A program made the translations under genes and the position numbers. From Planctomycetota bacterium (GTDB taxonomy: Bacteria > Planctomycetota > Planctomycetia > Pirellulales > Pirellulaceae), in assembly GCA_027619595.1 (NCBI GenBank), contig JAQCHP010000033.1, positions 1 to 38,695 on the forward strand: a stretch of 38,695 nucleotides of DNA, given 5' to 3'. Below are positions 16,405-25,109 of this stretch, one piece after another; the first letter of the stretch is position 1, and the number at the start of each line of letters is the position of its first letter. Below the pieces are notes generated by a model. The model searched no databases and was not told the DNA's origin. It saw nothing but the letters and a program-made list of their open reading frames with translations.

Positions 16405-18201
16405 ATGGAATTCATGCCAGCTTCCTCTGCTCCCGGTCCAACGCTCGATCGATCTCGCCAACCTGGCTCCCACGCCATGCCCTGTTGGAACGTGGCCGAA
16501 TTGGTAGACGTCCCGACGGGCAAGCGCAGGTTCTTGCAAATTTTGGGGCCTGGACTGGTGATGGGGGCCGCCGCCATCGGGGGTGGCGAATGGCTCTCGG
16601 GGCCGGCCGTGACCGCCAAGTACGGCCCAACTTTGCTGTGGATTGCCACAGTGAGTATCCTATTTCAAGTCATCTACAACATTGAAATCAGCCGGTACAC
16701 GCTGTACACGGGCGAACCGATTTTCTCCGGCAAACTCCGCATTGCACCCTCACCTTGGTTCTGGGTTGTCTTTTACTTGATGCTTGATTTTGGCTCGGTC
16801 ATCCCCTATTTGGCAAACAATGCCGCCATTCCATTGCTGATGGTCTTTCAAGGTCGCCTTCCCGGTCCTGAAGACCAGCTTGTTGTACGTATCATCACAT
16901 CGTTGATTGTGTTGACGATCATGGTCCCACTCCTTTTTGGTGGGAAGATCTACAATTCGCTGAAAATTGTGATGACGCTCAAGTTAACTCTGGTGGTGGG
17001 GTTCCTCTTGGTGTTAGGTGTATTTTTTACGCGTCCCACTACCTGGTGGGAAATTGTCACGGGGATGTTGCACTTTGGCAGTATTCCCGTCATGCGGGAT
17101 GAAGACAAGAATGGCAACGGAGTTCTTGATGTCGGAGAGGACTTTGATGGCGATGGTCGATTGGATACGATCGAACCGCTTGAATACAACGACAAACATG
17201 CGGTCACTGGATTCACGGACCGTGACGGCGACGGAATCCGAGATGGCGTCAACGTTCATAACGTCTGGTCATCGTTACTTGGCGGCGAAAAATTTCCGCC
17301 CATCGACTTTTCCATGATCGCGGTCATCGCGGGTTTGGCTGCGATCGCAGGAAACGGCGGCCTCACCAACACCCCGATCAGTAACTTTACCCGGGACCAA
17401 GGCTGGGGGATGGGACACCATGTGGGCGCCATCGCCAGCGTTGTGGGAGGACAAGGTGTCTCCCTTTCCCATGTGGGGAGCGTGTTTGAAATCAATGAGG
17501 AGTCGCTGCCTCGCTGGAAACGCTGGTTAAGCAAAGTACGGCGCGAACAATTGGGTATCTGGATGTTGGCCTGCATGGTGGGCGCGGCGTTGCCGAGTAT
17601 CCTCTCGGTGGAATTTTTACCACGTGGTACCAACGCCAAGGACTGGAGCGGAGCGGCCATGACGGCAAACGGTGTCCGCGAACATGTAATGCACCCGCGT
17701 TCGGATGTACTGATCAGTCAATTGGGCTGGAAAGATTCGGTGTGCGGACCGGCTTTTGGAAACATCATGTGGACCGCGACACTGCTCTGCGGATTTCTCG
17801 TCATGGGGACCAGTCAATTGACGACCATGGATGGCTTTGTACGACGCTGGGTCGACGTTATCTGGACTGCCAGTCCCTGGATGCACGGCATGCGTACCGA
17901 CAGTGTGGGCTACGTCTATTTCGCTGTGCTTTTGGGCGTGGGTACGTTGGGTGTGATCCTTGTCTGGCTCGGCGATTCCCCCCTCTTTCTCTTCAAGCTC
18001 TGTACGACCGGTTACAATTTCGCTTTTGCGATGAGTTCCGCCCACACGATCGTGGTGAACCGTACGCTCCTCCCGTCAGCGATCCGCCCGGGCTGGATGA
18101 TCTGTACGGTGATGGGTGTGGCGTGCATCTTTTATTCAGGGTTAGGAGTTGTCGCATCGCTGCAAATACTCCGCGATTTAGGATTCCTTTCCAATTCCTA
18201 G
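16405..18201 (+). CDS. Nramp-related transporter with EF-hand-like loops in an extramembrane insertion
   Basis: 598 residues with about eleven membrane segments. The first reads LGPGLVMGAAAIGGGEW, the overall pattern of Nramp-family Mn/Fe transporters; later GNGGLTNTPISNFTRDQGWGMG aligns with the TM6 region. The canonical metal-binding DPGN (TM1) and MPH (TM6) are not present, so substrate and mechanism may differ. Residues about 234-283 contain three acidic loops: DKNGNGVLDVGE and DFDGDGRLDTIE fit the 12-residue EF-hand pattern, while DRDGDGIRDGVN is EF/thrombospondin-3-like. This lies in a loop between membrane segments and could sense calcium. No good Shine-Dalgarno was found near 16405; an ATG at 16414 is an alternative. 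The 13-bp array immediately precedes the start. Confidence 0.83.
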   Translation: MEFMPASSAPGPTLDRSRQPGSHAMPCWNVAELVDVPTGKRRFLQILGPGLVMGAAAIGGGEWLSGPAVTAKYGPTLLWIATVSILFQVIYNIEISRYTLYTGEPIFSGKLRIAPSPWFWVVFYLMLDFGSVIPYLANNAAIPLLMVFQGRLPGPEDQLVVRIITSLIVLTIMVPLLFGGKIYNSLKIVMTLKLTLVVGFLLVLGVFFTRPTTWWEIVTGMLHFGSIPVMRDEDKNGNGVLDVGEDFDGDGRLDTIEPLEYNDKHAVTGFTDRDGDGIRDGVNVHNVWSSLLGGEKFPPIDFSMIAVIAGLAAIAGNGGLTNTPISNFTRDQGWGMGHHVGAIASVVGGQGVSLSHVGSVFEINEESLPRWKRWLSKVRREQLGIWMLACMVGAALPSILSVEFLPRGTNAKDWSGAAMTANGVREHVMHPRSDVLISQLGWKDSVCGPAFGNIMWTATLLCGFLVMGTSQLTTMDGFVRRWVDVIWTASPWMHGMRTDSVGYVYFAVLLGVGTLGVILVWLGDSPLFLFKLCTTGYNFAFAMSSAHTIVVNRTLLPSAIRPGWMICTVMGVACIFYSGLGVVASLQILRDLGFLSNS

Positions 18202-18365
18202 CGTGACCGACCGGGGTCAATAGCTCTGGCGCCGTGACTGGCACCGCATGGACAGTTCGCCGCTTTTCCCGGCAGATCAGGCAAGCAGTTGCCCTCTCGG
18301 TCGGCGGACCCTACGATAGTGAAAGGCCTGGAAGAATCCCGCACAATCGGCGAGAGGGGACAGCG

Positions 18366-19727
18366 ATGGGGCAAAGCGTTCGTACGTTGTATGTGTCTGG
18401 CCTTGTTGGTGCCCTACTCGCTTTGGCCTCGGGAGTCGCCAAGTGCGAACCGCCCCGAGACAGTGATCCAGAATTACGAGACCGTGTTCCAGAATTAGCA
18501 GAACTAGCCGACAAACCAGCGTCGAGCGAACAAGCTGCTGCACCTTGGGCCGAACTGCTCCGCTCGGCGTGGGACACGAGCCCGTCGGCGAAAGCAGCGT
18601 TAGACGAAATGTATGCGAAGTATGCCGAATCGAGTCGGTCTCGCGCCTTGGGGGATGCCTACTTGATCGCTTTGGTTAAGCAGCGTCGCTACGACGAAGC
18701 GTTGCAGTGGTTAGGTAAGCCGAGCGACGTACATCCCCACGATATCTTACGGGGGCGAACCCACGTCTGGATCCTTGCTGCGACGCGAAAGTACGAGCCT
18801 GCACAGGTGCGACTGGCGGAACTGTTGGCGGCTCTCCCCACCGACCCAATCGACACATGGTCCCCTGCGGAACGTGGACTTCTCTTGTTCGCCGGACGCC
18901 TGACCGGTTACTTACTGGGACCGGCTGCGACCGATGCCAGCCAGCGCATGTACGATCAAACGCTGGCACCCACGGTCACGAATTTACCGGCCGATGCAAA
19001 GGCACAGTTCGACCTGGCACGCCAGTCGGTGCTCGACCAATATGAGGAGCTGCGAAAGCAAGTGGAGGACTTGCGGCAGTTGGAGCGACAGCGGCAGGAG
19101 GAAAGTAAAGCGCAAGAAAAAGAGCGTATCGAAAAGCAAACCGTCGCTCTCCAGCAGCGTCAGGCAGATCTTGACCGCCAACGTGATGAATTGCGGAATT
19201 CGCTCCGCGAACAGCTTCAGTCGCTCGCTGAACGGGATACCGAGGTGGCGGCACGCTTGAGCCAATTGGGCATGACGGCCGAGATGTTGTTCGATTCTGT
19301 GGTGCGCAGCGAATGGGGCATCCAGAACCTGATCGACCTATACGAAAATACCGAAGACGACGGGTTGGCATTCTGGTGGCTACGCCAAATAGACTCTTTG
19401 GACATCCGACAAGTCCGCGATCTACGCACCCTACGCGACGTCGAACGCGTGGCTGCCGCTACCCAGGCACAGCGGATTCAAACGCAACGTGAAGCATCGC
19501 AAGTGAGTCAGGATGCGAGAAACCAAGTACAAGAACTAGAACAAGAGCGAGGACGCATGGTGCGGTGGCAAAAACAGCTGGAAAAAGAGCAGCGAAAGTT
19601 AGATCGCACGACGGCATCCGTCTCGCGCGAGTTGCGTGTCAAACAACAACAGTTAAAAGCAATTCAGACTTACGAGCCTTATCCACTGGAAGTCCTTCGC
19701 GGTTTTGTGCTCAAGCGAACGAACTAA
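18366..19727 (+). CDS. Secreted coiled-coil protein of unknown function
   Basis: 453 residues with a signal peptide (TLYVSGLVGALLALASGVAKC). The ATG at 18366 has gaggggac upstream and gives a compact leader; the frame is open further back, to 18234. The N-terminal third is a helical, TPR-like pattern (ALGDAYLIALVKQRRYDEALQWL). Residues about 210-300 and 385-440 are long charged heptad runs such as QYEELRKQVEDLRQLERQRQEE, so a coiled coil. No catalytic motif was seen. It is likely an envelope or cytoskeleton-type structural protein; this is inference from composition only. Confidence 0.75.
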   Translation: MGQSVRTLYVSGLVGALLALASGVAKCEPPRDSDPELRDRVPELAELADKPASSEQAAAPWAELLRSAWDTSPSAKAALDEMYAKYAESSRSRALGDAYLIALVKQRRYDEALQWLGKPSDVHPHDILRGRTHVWILAATRKYEPAQVRLAELLAALPTDPIDTWSPAERGLLLFAGRLTGYLLGPAATDASQRMYDQTLAPTVTNLPADAKAQFDLARQSVLDQYEELRKQVEDLRQLERQRQEESKAQEKERIEKQTVALQQRQADLDRQRDELRNSLREQLQSLAERDTEVAARLSQLGMTAEMLFDSVVRSEWGIQNLIDLYENTEDDGLAFWWLRQIDSLDIRQVRDLRTLRDVERVAAATQAQRIQTQREASQVSQDARNQVQELEQERGRMVRWQKQLEKEQRKLDRTTASVSRELRVKQQQLKAIQTYEPYPLEVLRGFVLKRTN

Positions 19728-19767
19728 ACAAGTCGAAGCGAACAGACTGAAGCCGAGGAGTGACGTA

Positions 19768-20097
19768 GTGACGTTTCGGGAATTTTATCCCCATTATTTG
19801 GCGGCCCATCGGCATCCCCTTAATCGAGCGATTCACTATATCGGCGCGATGACGGCTTTGGCTAGCTTCGTGGCGGCCGTAGTAGTTGGACGCCCGGCGA
19901 TCTTCGTTGTGGCTGTCGTGTCGGTCTACTCGATACTCTGGTTAAGTCACTTGCTGGTGGAACACAACACGCCCCTGACACTAAAAGGGGGCTGGAGAAT
20001 GGTCGTCATGTCGATGTGCGGCGAGTTCTACATGACCTGGCGGTTTTTGACACGCCGCATGCGCAGCGATCTAGAACGCTTCGGCTTGAATCGTTAG
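19768..20097 (+). CDS. DUF962 / Mpo1-like membrane protein
   Basis: 109 residues. The N-terminus (FREFYPHYLAAHRHPLNRAIHYIG) and the two to three membrane segments that follow (SFVAAVVVGRPAIFVVAVVSVY) match the DUF962/Mpo1-like family, whose yeast member is a 2-hydroxy fatty-acid dioxygenase with conserved histidines like those seen here (H-x4-H-P and IHYIG, then HLLVEHN). GTG at 19768 is chosen because gaggag lies at 19755-19760. Its stop overlaps the stop of the convergent acyltransferase-like gene by a few bases. Role in lipid oxidation is by family inference. Confidence 0.85.
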   Translation: MTFREFYPHYLAAHRHPLNRAIHYIGAMTALASFVAAVVVGRPAIFVVAVVSVYSILWLSHLLVEHNTPLTLKGGWRMVVMSMCGEFYMTWRFLTRRMRSDLERFGLNR

Positions 20098-21236
20098 CGT
20101 GCCGCAGTTGGTGCGTGTTCCAGCAGCCAATCTTCCAGCACGATATGTTTTACAAACGGTGCACGCAAAAGCGCGGCGCGTTTCGGTAACAATGCCTTGA
20201 TCCATTGCCGTTGGACCGCGGCGGAAAGCGCACGAATCCGTGGCTGGGACTTCAGTTGGGCATCAACGTTGGCAGCCAATCTTTTGTAGGTCGACGGAAT
20301 AATGTTGGGTTCCGGTCCCACATGAACTATTGTATCGACATCGCGTACCAATGTTTCATACACGACGTCCCAGAGCTTTTGCGGATGATCCACCCATCGC
20401 ATAAGCAATTCTCGTGCGTTGTATTCGTTGTAACTGAATTCACCGGTCACTAGCGACATGACAGGCACGGTCGGCGCGGTACGCCCCCCCTTCAACGTGA
20501 AAAGCATACAACCAACGCGTTCGGCCATCTGCTTGGGCCAAACCAGGGGCGTATGCAGTGGCGGCCAACGGTATTCGTTGAGACGGAGGTGAACTCCTTT
20601 GGGTTGAATCTCGGTGAGGCGGTCACGAAGCATTTCGAGTGTCGCGCCGGACCCCATCATCAGGTACGTGTTAGGCGACAAAAAGGCGGATATTCCTAGA
20701 ATCCCCTGAGCATTCCGGTTGATGTCGACGAGCAATTTCTTGACGTTGTCGACAGGTAGCTGTTCGCCGCGTGAAAACAGCACACCCAATCGCATATCGC
20801 GGGCCAATTCAATGCAATCATCGGACATTTGCAAGGGGATCCGTAACGCCTCTTCGAGCTCAAACACTCCCCCCGCGACCAGGGACGTAATTTCGCCCAA
20901 ACTAAAGCCACACGCGAATCGCGCCGATTGGTATGCACCCCGGTGGAATTTTTCGAGAATGTCGAGCTGAGCCAGCTCCATGGCCACAATCAAGGCAATC
21001 GAGTCGGCGTAATCTTCGAGCGTTGTCTCGACTCGACGATCAACGCGTTCCAACAAATCGACCGGTCGATGCAAGAAATCACTCGCAATTTGTGAGGCAC
21101 GTACGAGCCAGTGGCTGACGGTTTCACGATAGTCTGGCTGGTTGAGCAGTTCCGCGCTTCGCCCCAGATTGGTCACGTTGTAGCCGCGAAACGCGAAGAC
21201 GTGATTGCCGGTATCCTTGGCCCATCGATCTCGCAT
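20094..21236 (-). CDS. FabD-like acyltransferase (malonyl-CoA-ACP transacylase fold)
   Basis: 380 residues matching the acyltransferase fold. The nucleophile elbow reads CGFSLGEITS with Ser112; standard FabD has GHSxGE, so His is replaced by Phe. A second conserved element, PPLHTPLVW with H228, corresponds to the catalytic His of FabD. The N-terminus (NHVFAFRGYNVTNLGRS) lacks the usual FPGQG motif. It is a discrete enzyme, not part of a modular synthase, and stands divergently from the SDR/DHPS/pab operon. Substrate is likely a CoA or carrier-bound acyl chain but could differ because of the changed residues. Start: the ATG at 21236 was preferred; a GTG at 21263 would add nine residues. Confidence 0.8.
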   Translation of the reverse strand: MRDRWAKDTGNHVFAFRGYNVTNLGRSAELLNQPDYRETVSHWLVRASQIASDFLHRPVDLLERVDRRVETTLEDYADSIALIVAMELAQLDILEKFHRGAYQSARFACGFSLGEITSLVAGGVFELEEALRIPLQMSDDCIELARDMRLGVLFSRGEQLPVDNVKKLLVDINRNAQGILGISAFLSPNTYLMMGSGATLEMLRDRLTEIQPKGVHLRLNEYRWPPLHTPLVWPKQMAERVGCMLFTLKGGRTAPTVPVMSLVTGEFSYNEYNARELLMRWVDHPQKLWDVVYETLVRDVDTIVHVGPEPNIIPSTYKRLAANVDAQLKSQPRIRALSAAVQRQWIKALLPKRAALLRAPFVKHIVLEDWLLEHAPTAAR

Positions 21237-21391
21237 TGTTTTTTTCCCGGGAACGAAAGTCACATCACTTGGGTTGGGCTATCATAATGAAAAGCCGACC
21301 CCCTAGCGGGCCCACCCACGGAGGTGCCCTATTTCTACTTCGTCCAATTTCTTCCGATTTTGCTCCCGAAATTGTAATCCCAGAGCGCTGC
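21237..21391. promoter_or_regulatory. Divergent intergenic region between acyltransferase-like gene and pterin/pABA operon
   Basis: 155 bp separate the start of the minus-strand FabD-like gene from the start of the plus-strand SDR, so both promoters should be here. No clear -10/-35 or operator can be named with confidence from the sequence. Confidence 0.4.
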
Positions 21392-22183
21392 ATGAATCCT
21401 GACTTGACCTTATTGGGCCTTACAGCAGTTGTGACGGGCAGTACCCAGGGGATCGGCCGGGCAATCGCCTGTGAGCTAGCCCGAGCCGGAGCGGATGTCT
21501 TGGTGCACGGCCGTAACCGAGGCGCGGCGGCCGAGGAAACCGCCGCCGAAATCCGTCGAATCGGCCGCCAGAGTACCGTCCAATTGGCCGATATCGGCAG
21601 AAGCAGGGACCGGCAGCTGCTGCTGCAATCTGCCTGGGAATGGCGTGGGGGAGTCGACATCTGGGTAAACAATGCCGGTGCCGACGTGTTAACAGGTGAA
21701 CTGGCCGAAGAATCCTTCGCCAAAAAACTGGAAGTCTTGTGGGAGGTTGATGTGCTCGGCACGATTGAACTCAGCCGGGAGATCGGCCAGCGGATGGTCA
21801 CGCGAGGGACGGGCACGGTACTCAACATGGGCTGGGACCAAGCAGATCAGGGCATGGAAGGGGATAGCGGAGAGTTGTTTGCCACAGTCAAAGGGGCCGT
21901 TATGGCCTTCACACGCAGCTTAGCACGGAGCCTTGCACCAACTGTACGTGTTAACTGCTTGGCTCCGGGGTGGATACGCACGCAATGGGGCCAAAATGCT
22001 AGCGGCTACTGGCATGAACGAGCCTGTGGTGAAGCAATCCTACAACGATGGGGTACCCCCGACGACGTCGCTCGTGCCGCCCGATTCCTGGCCTCGCCCG
22101 ACGCTAGTTTTATCACCGGACATGTCCTCCCCATCAACGGCGGATGGGCCGGTCGCTACCTGCCCGATCGATCGACCCGTTAA
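21392..22183 (+). CDS. SDR-family protein lacking the catalytic Tyr
   Basis: 263 residues with an intact cofactor motif (VTGSTQGIGRAIA, residues 14-26) and NNAG at 93-96. The C-terminus is FabG-like (RVNCLAPGWIRT, then ITGHVLPINGGWAG). The catalytic Tyr is replaced: ELFATVKGAV has F163 and K167, where F-x3-K stands for Y-x3-K. The expected Ser is also missing (VLNMGWDQ). A binding or non-standard reductase role is more likely than classic dehydrogenase chemistry. It is the first gene of the operon, 5 bp before the DHPS-like gene, which suggests a role linked to pterin or to the cofactor pathway. The open frame extends to 21236, but the ATG at 21392 fits the family. Confidence 0.82.
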   Translation: MNPDLTLLGLTAVVTGSTQGIGRAIACELARAGADVLVHGRNRGAAAEETAAEIRRIGRQSTVQLADIGRSRDRQLLLQSAWEWRGGVDIWVNNAGADVLTGELAEESFAKKLEVLWEVDVLGTIELSREIGQRMVTRGTGTVLNMGWDQADQGMEGDSGELFATVKGAVMAFTRSLARSLAPTVRVNCLAPGWIRTQWGQNASGYWHERACGEAILQRWGTPDDVARAARFLASPDASFITGHVLPINGGWAGRYLPDRSTR

Positions 22184-22188
22184 GAAGT

Positions 22189-23607
22189 ATGACATACCGA
22201 CATATTCATTTTGTCACTGGACGCCTCGCGGAACACGCGCTGCGTGACGTTGTGTCGCAACTCCAGGTGAAGGTTGGATTTCAAGTAACCATCGATGTGT
22301 TGCCGATTACTGTGGCGGCACTCATGACGCCAACTTGGATCGCGAAGCATCTCGCAGCCAACCCCGACGCAGACTTGGTTCTGTTGCCAGGTTATTGCCA
22401 AGGCGACCTCACCGTCGTGCAAGAACGAACCCAGGCCAGAGTGCAATGCGGTCCCAAGGACCTGTTAGCCTTGCCAGAATTTTTTGGCCAAGCACCCGAC
22501 CGAACCGAATACGGACAGTATGCGATAGAGATTCTCGCAGAGATCAACCACGCGGGACAACTTGAACTACCCGCATCCTTAGAACTCGCAAAACAGCTGG
22601 TCAGGGACGGTGCGGATCTGGTCGACCTGGGATGCTCCCCAGATCGTTACTGGCCAGGTGTTGGTGATTGCGTGCGTCAACTGCGAGATGCCGGAATCCG
22701 TGTATCCATCGATAGTTTTGACCGTCGCGAAGTAGAAGCAGCGGTCAAGTCAGGTGCCGAACTGGTCCTGTCGGTCAACTCCACGAACCGCGAATACGCA
22801 GCCGATTGGGGCTGTGAGGTAGTTGCAATTCCCGACCAACCTCAAATGTGGGAGTCGCTCACCGACACCATCGACTACCTGACTCAGCAACGCGTCCCAT
22901 TCCGCATCGATCCGATCCTCGAACCGATCGGTTTTGGTTTTGCACAGAGCATGGGTCGGTATTTACGCGCCCGTTCCGAGTTCCCGTCCGCGAAGATCAT
23001 GATGGGCATCGGCAATCTCACGGAACTTACCGACGTCGATTCCGCAGGCATCAACACCCTACTGCTCGGTTTCTGTGCCGAATTGCAAATCGAGAGTGTC
23101 CTGACGACCCAAGTTATTCCTTGGGCAAGTACGAGTGTCCGTGAATGTGACTTGGCACGTCGGTTGGTGCACTTCGCCGTTCAACGTCGAACCTTACCCA
23201 AACACCTGGAGCCCCAATTGGTAACGCTCCGTGATCCACGTCGCTATGAACTCGGACCGCAACGACTGCATGAGCTATCGCAACAAATTCGCGACCACAA
23301 CTATCGGCTATTTGCCGAATCGGGTGAAATTCATCTACTAAGTCAACAACTCCATTTGTCGGACGCGAACCCGTATCACCTATTCGACCGACTGATGGAG
23401 ACACATCCCAAGAACATGTCGCCATCGCACGCTTTCTATTTGGGCTTTGAAATGGCCAAAGCGCTCACTGCGTTAACGCTCACAAAACATTACCGCCAAG
23501 ACCAGGCATTGGATTGGGGCTATTTGACGCGTGAAGAATCACCGCACCGCAAATCCAATGGCACAAAGCCGCTCGACGCGCAACCCGATGGAACGCCGGA
23601 CTCGTAG
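22189..23607 (+). CDS. Dihydropteroate synthase-like protein with N-terminal DUF6513-type domain
   Basis: 472 residues. The N-terminal part (HIHFVTGRLAEHALRDVV, then DLVLLPGYCQGDLT) matches the DUF6513-type domain, and the middle has TIM-barrel DHPS hallmarks: LVRDGADLVDLGCSP, IRVSIDSFDRREVEAAVKSGAEL and VLSVNSTNRE. This architecture is characteristic of DHPS-like proteins associated with tetrahydromethanopterin-type cofactors in archaea and C1-using bacteria, including planctomycetes. The expected reaction would join pABA (or a beta-ribofuranosyl derivative) to a pterin. It is 5 bp after the SDR and 20 bp before pabB; the pairing with pABA synthesis strongly supports this. The ATG at 22189 fits the domain start. 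Confidence 0.87.
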   Translation: MTYRHIHFVTGRLAEHALRDVVSQLQVKVGFQVTIDVLPITVAALMTPTWIAKHLAANPDADLVLLPGYCQGDLTVVQERTQARVQCGPKDLLALPEFFGQAPDRTEYGQYAIEILAEINHAGQLELPASLELAKQLVRDGADLVDLGCSPDRYWPGVGDCVRQLRDAGIRVSIDSFDRREVEAAVKSGAELVLSVNSTNREYAADWGCEVVAIPDQPQMWESLTDTIDYLTQQRVPFRIDPILEPIGFGFAQSMGRYLRARSEFPSAKIMMGIGNLTELTDVDSAGINTLLLGFCAELQIESVLTTQVIPWASTSVRECDLARRLVHFAVQRRTLPKHLEPQLVTLRDPRRYELGPQRLHELSQQIRDHNYRLFAESGEIHLLSQQLHLSDANPYHLFDRLMETHPKNMSPSHAFYLGFEMAKALTALTLTKHYRQDQALDWGYLTREESPHRKSNGTKPLDAQPDGTPDS

Positions 23608-23627
23608 ATTCAACGGCGTAAGAACCC

Positions 23628-25067
23628 ATGCTCAACGTACCCATGGTCGAAGAGTTATCTCCGGCACCGGAACCTGACGAGGTTTTTCGCAGTCTCCGGC
23701 ACTTACCGGGCTGTATCTTCCTCGACAGCGCGCGGCGTGTCCCCCAACTTGGCGGCTATTCGTTCGTAGCGGCCGATCCTTGCGACTGGATTGTCAGTCC
23801 ACCCCAAGACCCCGTGGCTGGTCTCGATCGTCTGTCGCGTCGATTGCAGGCATTTCACGTCGACACGATTCCGGACCTCCCGCCGTTCCAAGGGGGTGCT
23901 GCCGGTTTCTTCGCTTACGATCTCGGACGGATCTTCGAACCGACCGTCTTGCCCCACGCGCACGATGACCTGCATGCACCCCAGATGGCGGTGGGCTTGT
24001 ACGACGTGGTGATTGGGTTTGACCATGCACAAAGTCGCGCATGGATTATTTCGCAAGGCTATCCAGAACGAGACCCGATCAAACAACGCATCCGTGCTGA
24101 ACGGCGGCTACGCGAATTCCGCCTTCACATGACGACAGCAGGTCCTTCTGTGGCGTTGGAGCCGTCCTCGTCGGCACCTTCAGCGTTGCTTGCCCCAGCC
24201 AAGCCGGTGACTCGACATCCGTTTGTTGTGAGCGATTTTACCGAATCGGAATACCTAGCGGCCGTCCAGCATGCGATCGACTATGTGCATGCCGGCGATA
24301 TTTTTCAGGTCAACATCGCTCAGCGTTTGGCCTGTCCGGCCATGGACAGTGCAACGGAATTGTACCTCCGACTTCGCACGGCGAATCCAGCGCCATTTGC
24401 CGCTTATTTTGACGCTGGCAGTGTCCAAATCATGAGTGCTTCGCCGGAGCGATTCTGGCGTATCTCCGAAAACTCCATCGAAACCCGTCCGATCAAAGGG
24501 ACACGACCAAGGTCACTGGACCGTCCCGAGGCAGACCTATTCGCCGGAACGGAATTGCGAGAGAGCGCCAAGGACCGCTCGGAGAACATCATGATCGTCG
24601 ATCTTTTACGTAACGATCTGGCGCGTCTTTGCCTGCCCGACTCGATCCACGTGCCGCAACTTTGCCAGCTCGAAACGTATGCGTTTGTGCAGCATCTCGT
24701 ATCGGTCGTCACAGGGACGTTGCGACCCAATGTGGGGATCGCTGAAGTCGTGCGTTCGACCTTCCCAGGTGGATCGATCACCGGGGCACCCAAAGTGCGT
24801 GCCATGCAGATCATTGCTGAGCTGGAACATGCGGCTCGCGGACCGTATTGCGGATCGCTCGGATATTGGGGGTGGAACGGTGCCTCCGACTGGAATCTAC
24901 TCATCCGCACCATCACTGCCAGTCGCGGTTGGTGGCATTTTCCGGTGGGAGGTGGTATCGTGGCAGACTCCGATCCACGGCACGAACTGGACGAAACGTG
25001 GCACAAAGCGGAAGGGCTGTTACGGGCGCTTGTACCCCAATCCCAACGAGCGATGGGTCGCAAGTGA
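23628..25067 (+). CDS. pabB: Aminodeoxychorismate synthase component I
   Basis: 479 residues of the chorismate-binding family. The diagnostic PIKGT is at residues 288-292 (RPIKGTRPRS). Its Lys marks aminodeoxychorismate synthase; anthranilate synthases have PIAGT, so this is pabB rather than trpE. Other landmarks are GDIFQVNIAQRL, IMSASPERFWR, RSENIMIVDLLRNDL, GSITGAPKVRAMQII and GGGIVADSDPRHELDET. The reaction converts chorismate plus ammonia to 4-amino-4-deoxychorismate, a precursor of pABA. The neighbour downstream is the glutamine amidotransferase subunit. A second ATG at 23643 is possible; no strong ribosome site distinguishes them. Confidence 0.92.
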   Translation: MLNVPMVEELSPAPEPDEVFRSLRHLPGCIFLDSARRVPQLGGYSFVAADPCDWIVSPPQDPVAGLDRLSRRLQAFHVDTIPDLPPFQGGAAGFFAYDLGRIFEPTVLPHAHDDLHAPQMAVGLYDVVIGFDHAQSRAWIISQGYPERDPIKQRIRAERRLREFRLHMTTAGPSVALEPSSSAPSALLAPAKPVTRHPFVVSDFTESEYLAAVQHAIDYVHAGDIFQVNIAQRLACPAMDSATELYLRLRTANPAPFAAYFDAGSVQIMSASPERFWRISENSIETRPIKGTRPRSLDRPEADLFAGTELRESAKDRSENIMIVDLLRNDLARLCLPDSIHVPQLCQLETYAFVQHLVSVVTGTLRPNVGIAEVVRSTFPGGSITGAPKVRAMQIIAELEHAARGPYCGSLGYWGWNGASDWNLLIRTITASRGWWHFPVGGGIVADSDPRHELDETWHKAEGLLRALVPQSQRAMGRK

Positions 25068-25109
25068 ACCGAAATTTGCGTTGCCGCCACCCCCAAACAG
25101 ATGGATTTC

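Noticed and set aside
16488-16560. tRNA-Leu-like stretch with ggccgaattggtagacg
   Set aside because: It lies inside the Nramp-like coding frame (WNVAELVDVPTGKR), and the anticodon and T-arm of a tRNA cannot be drawn.
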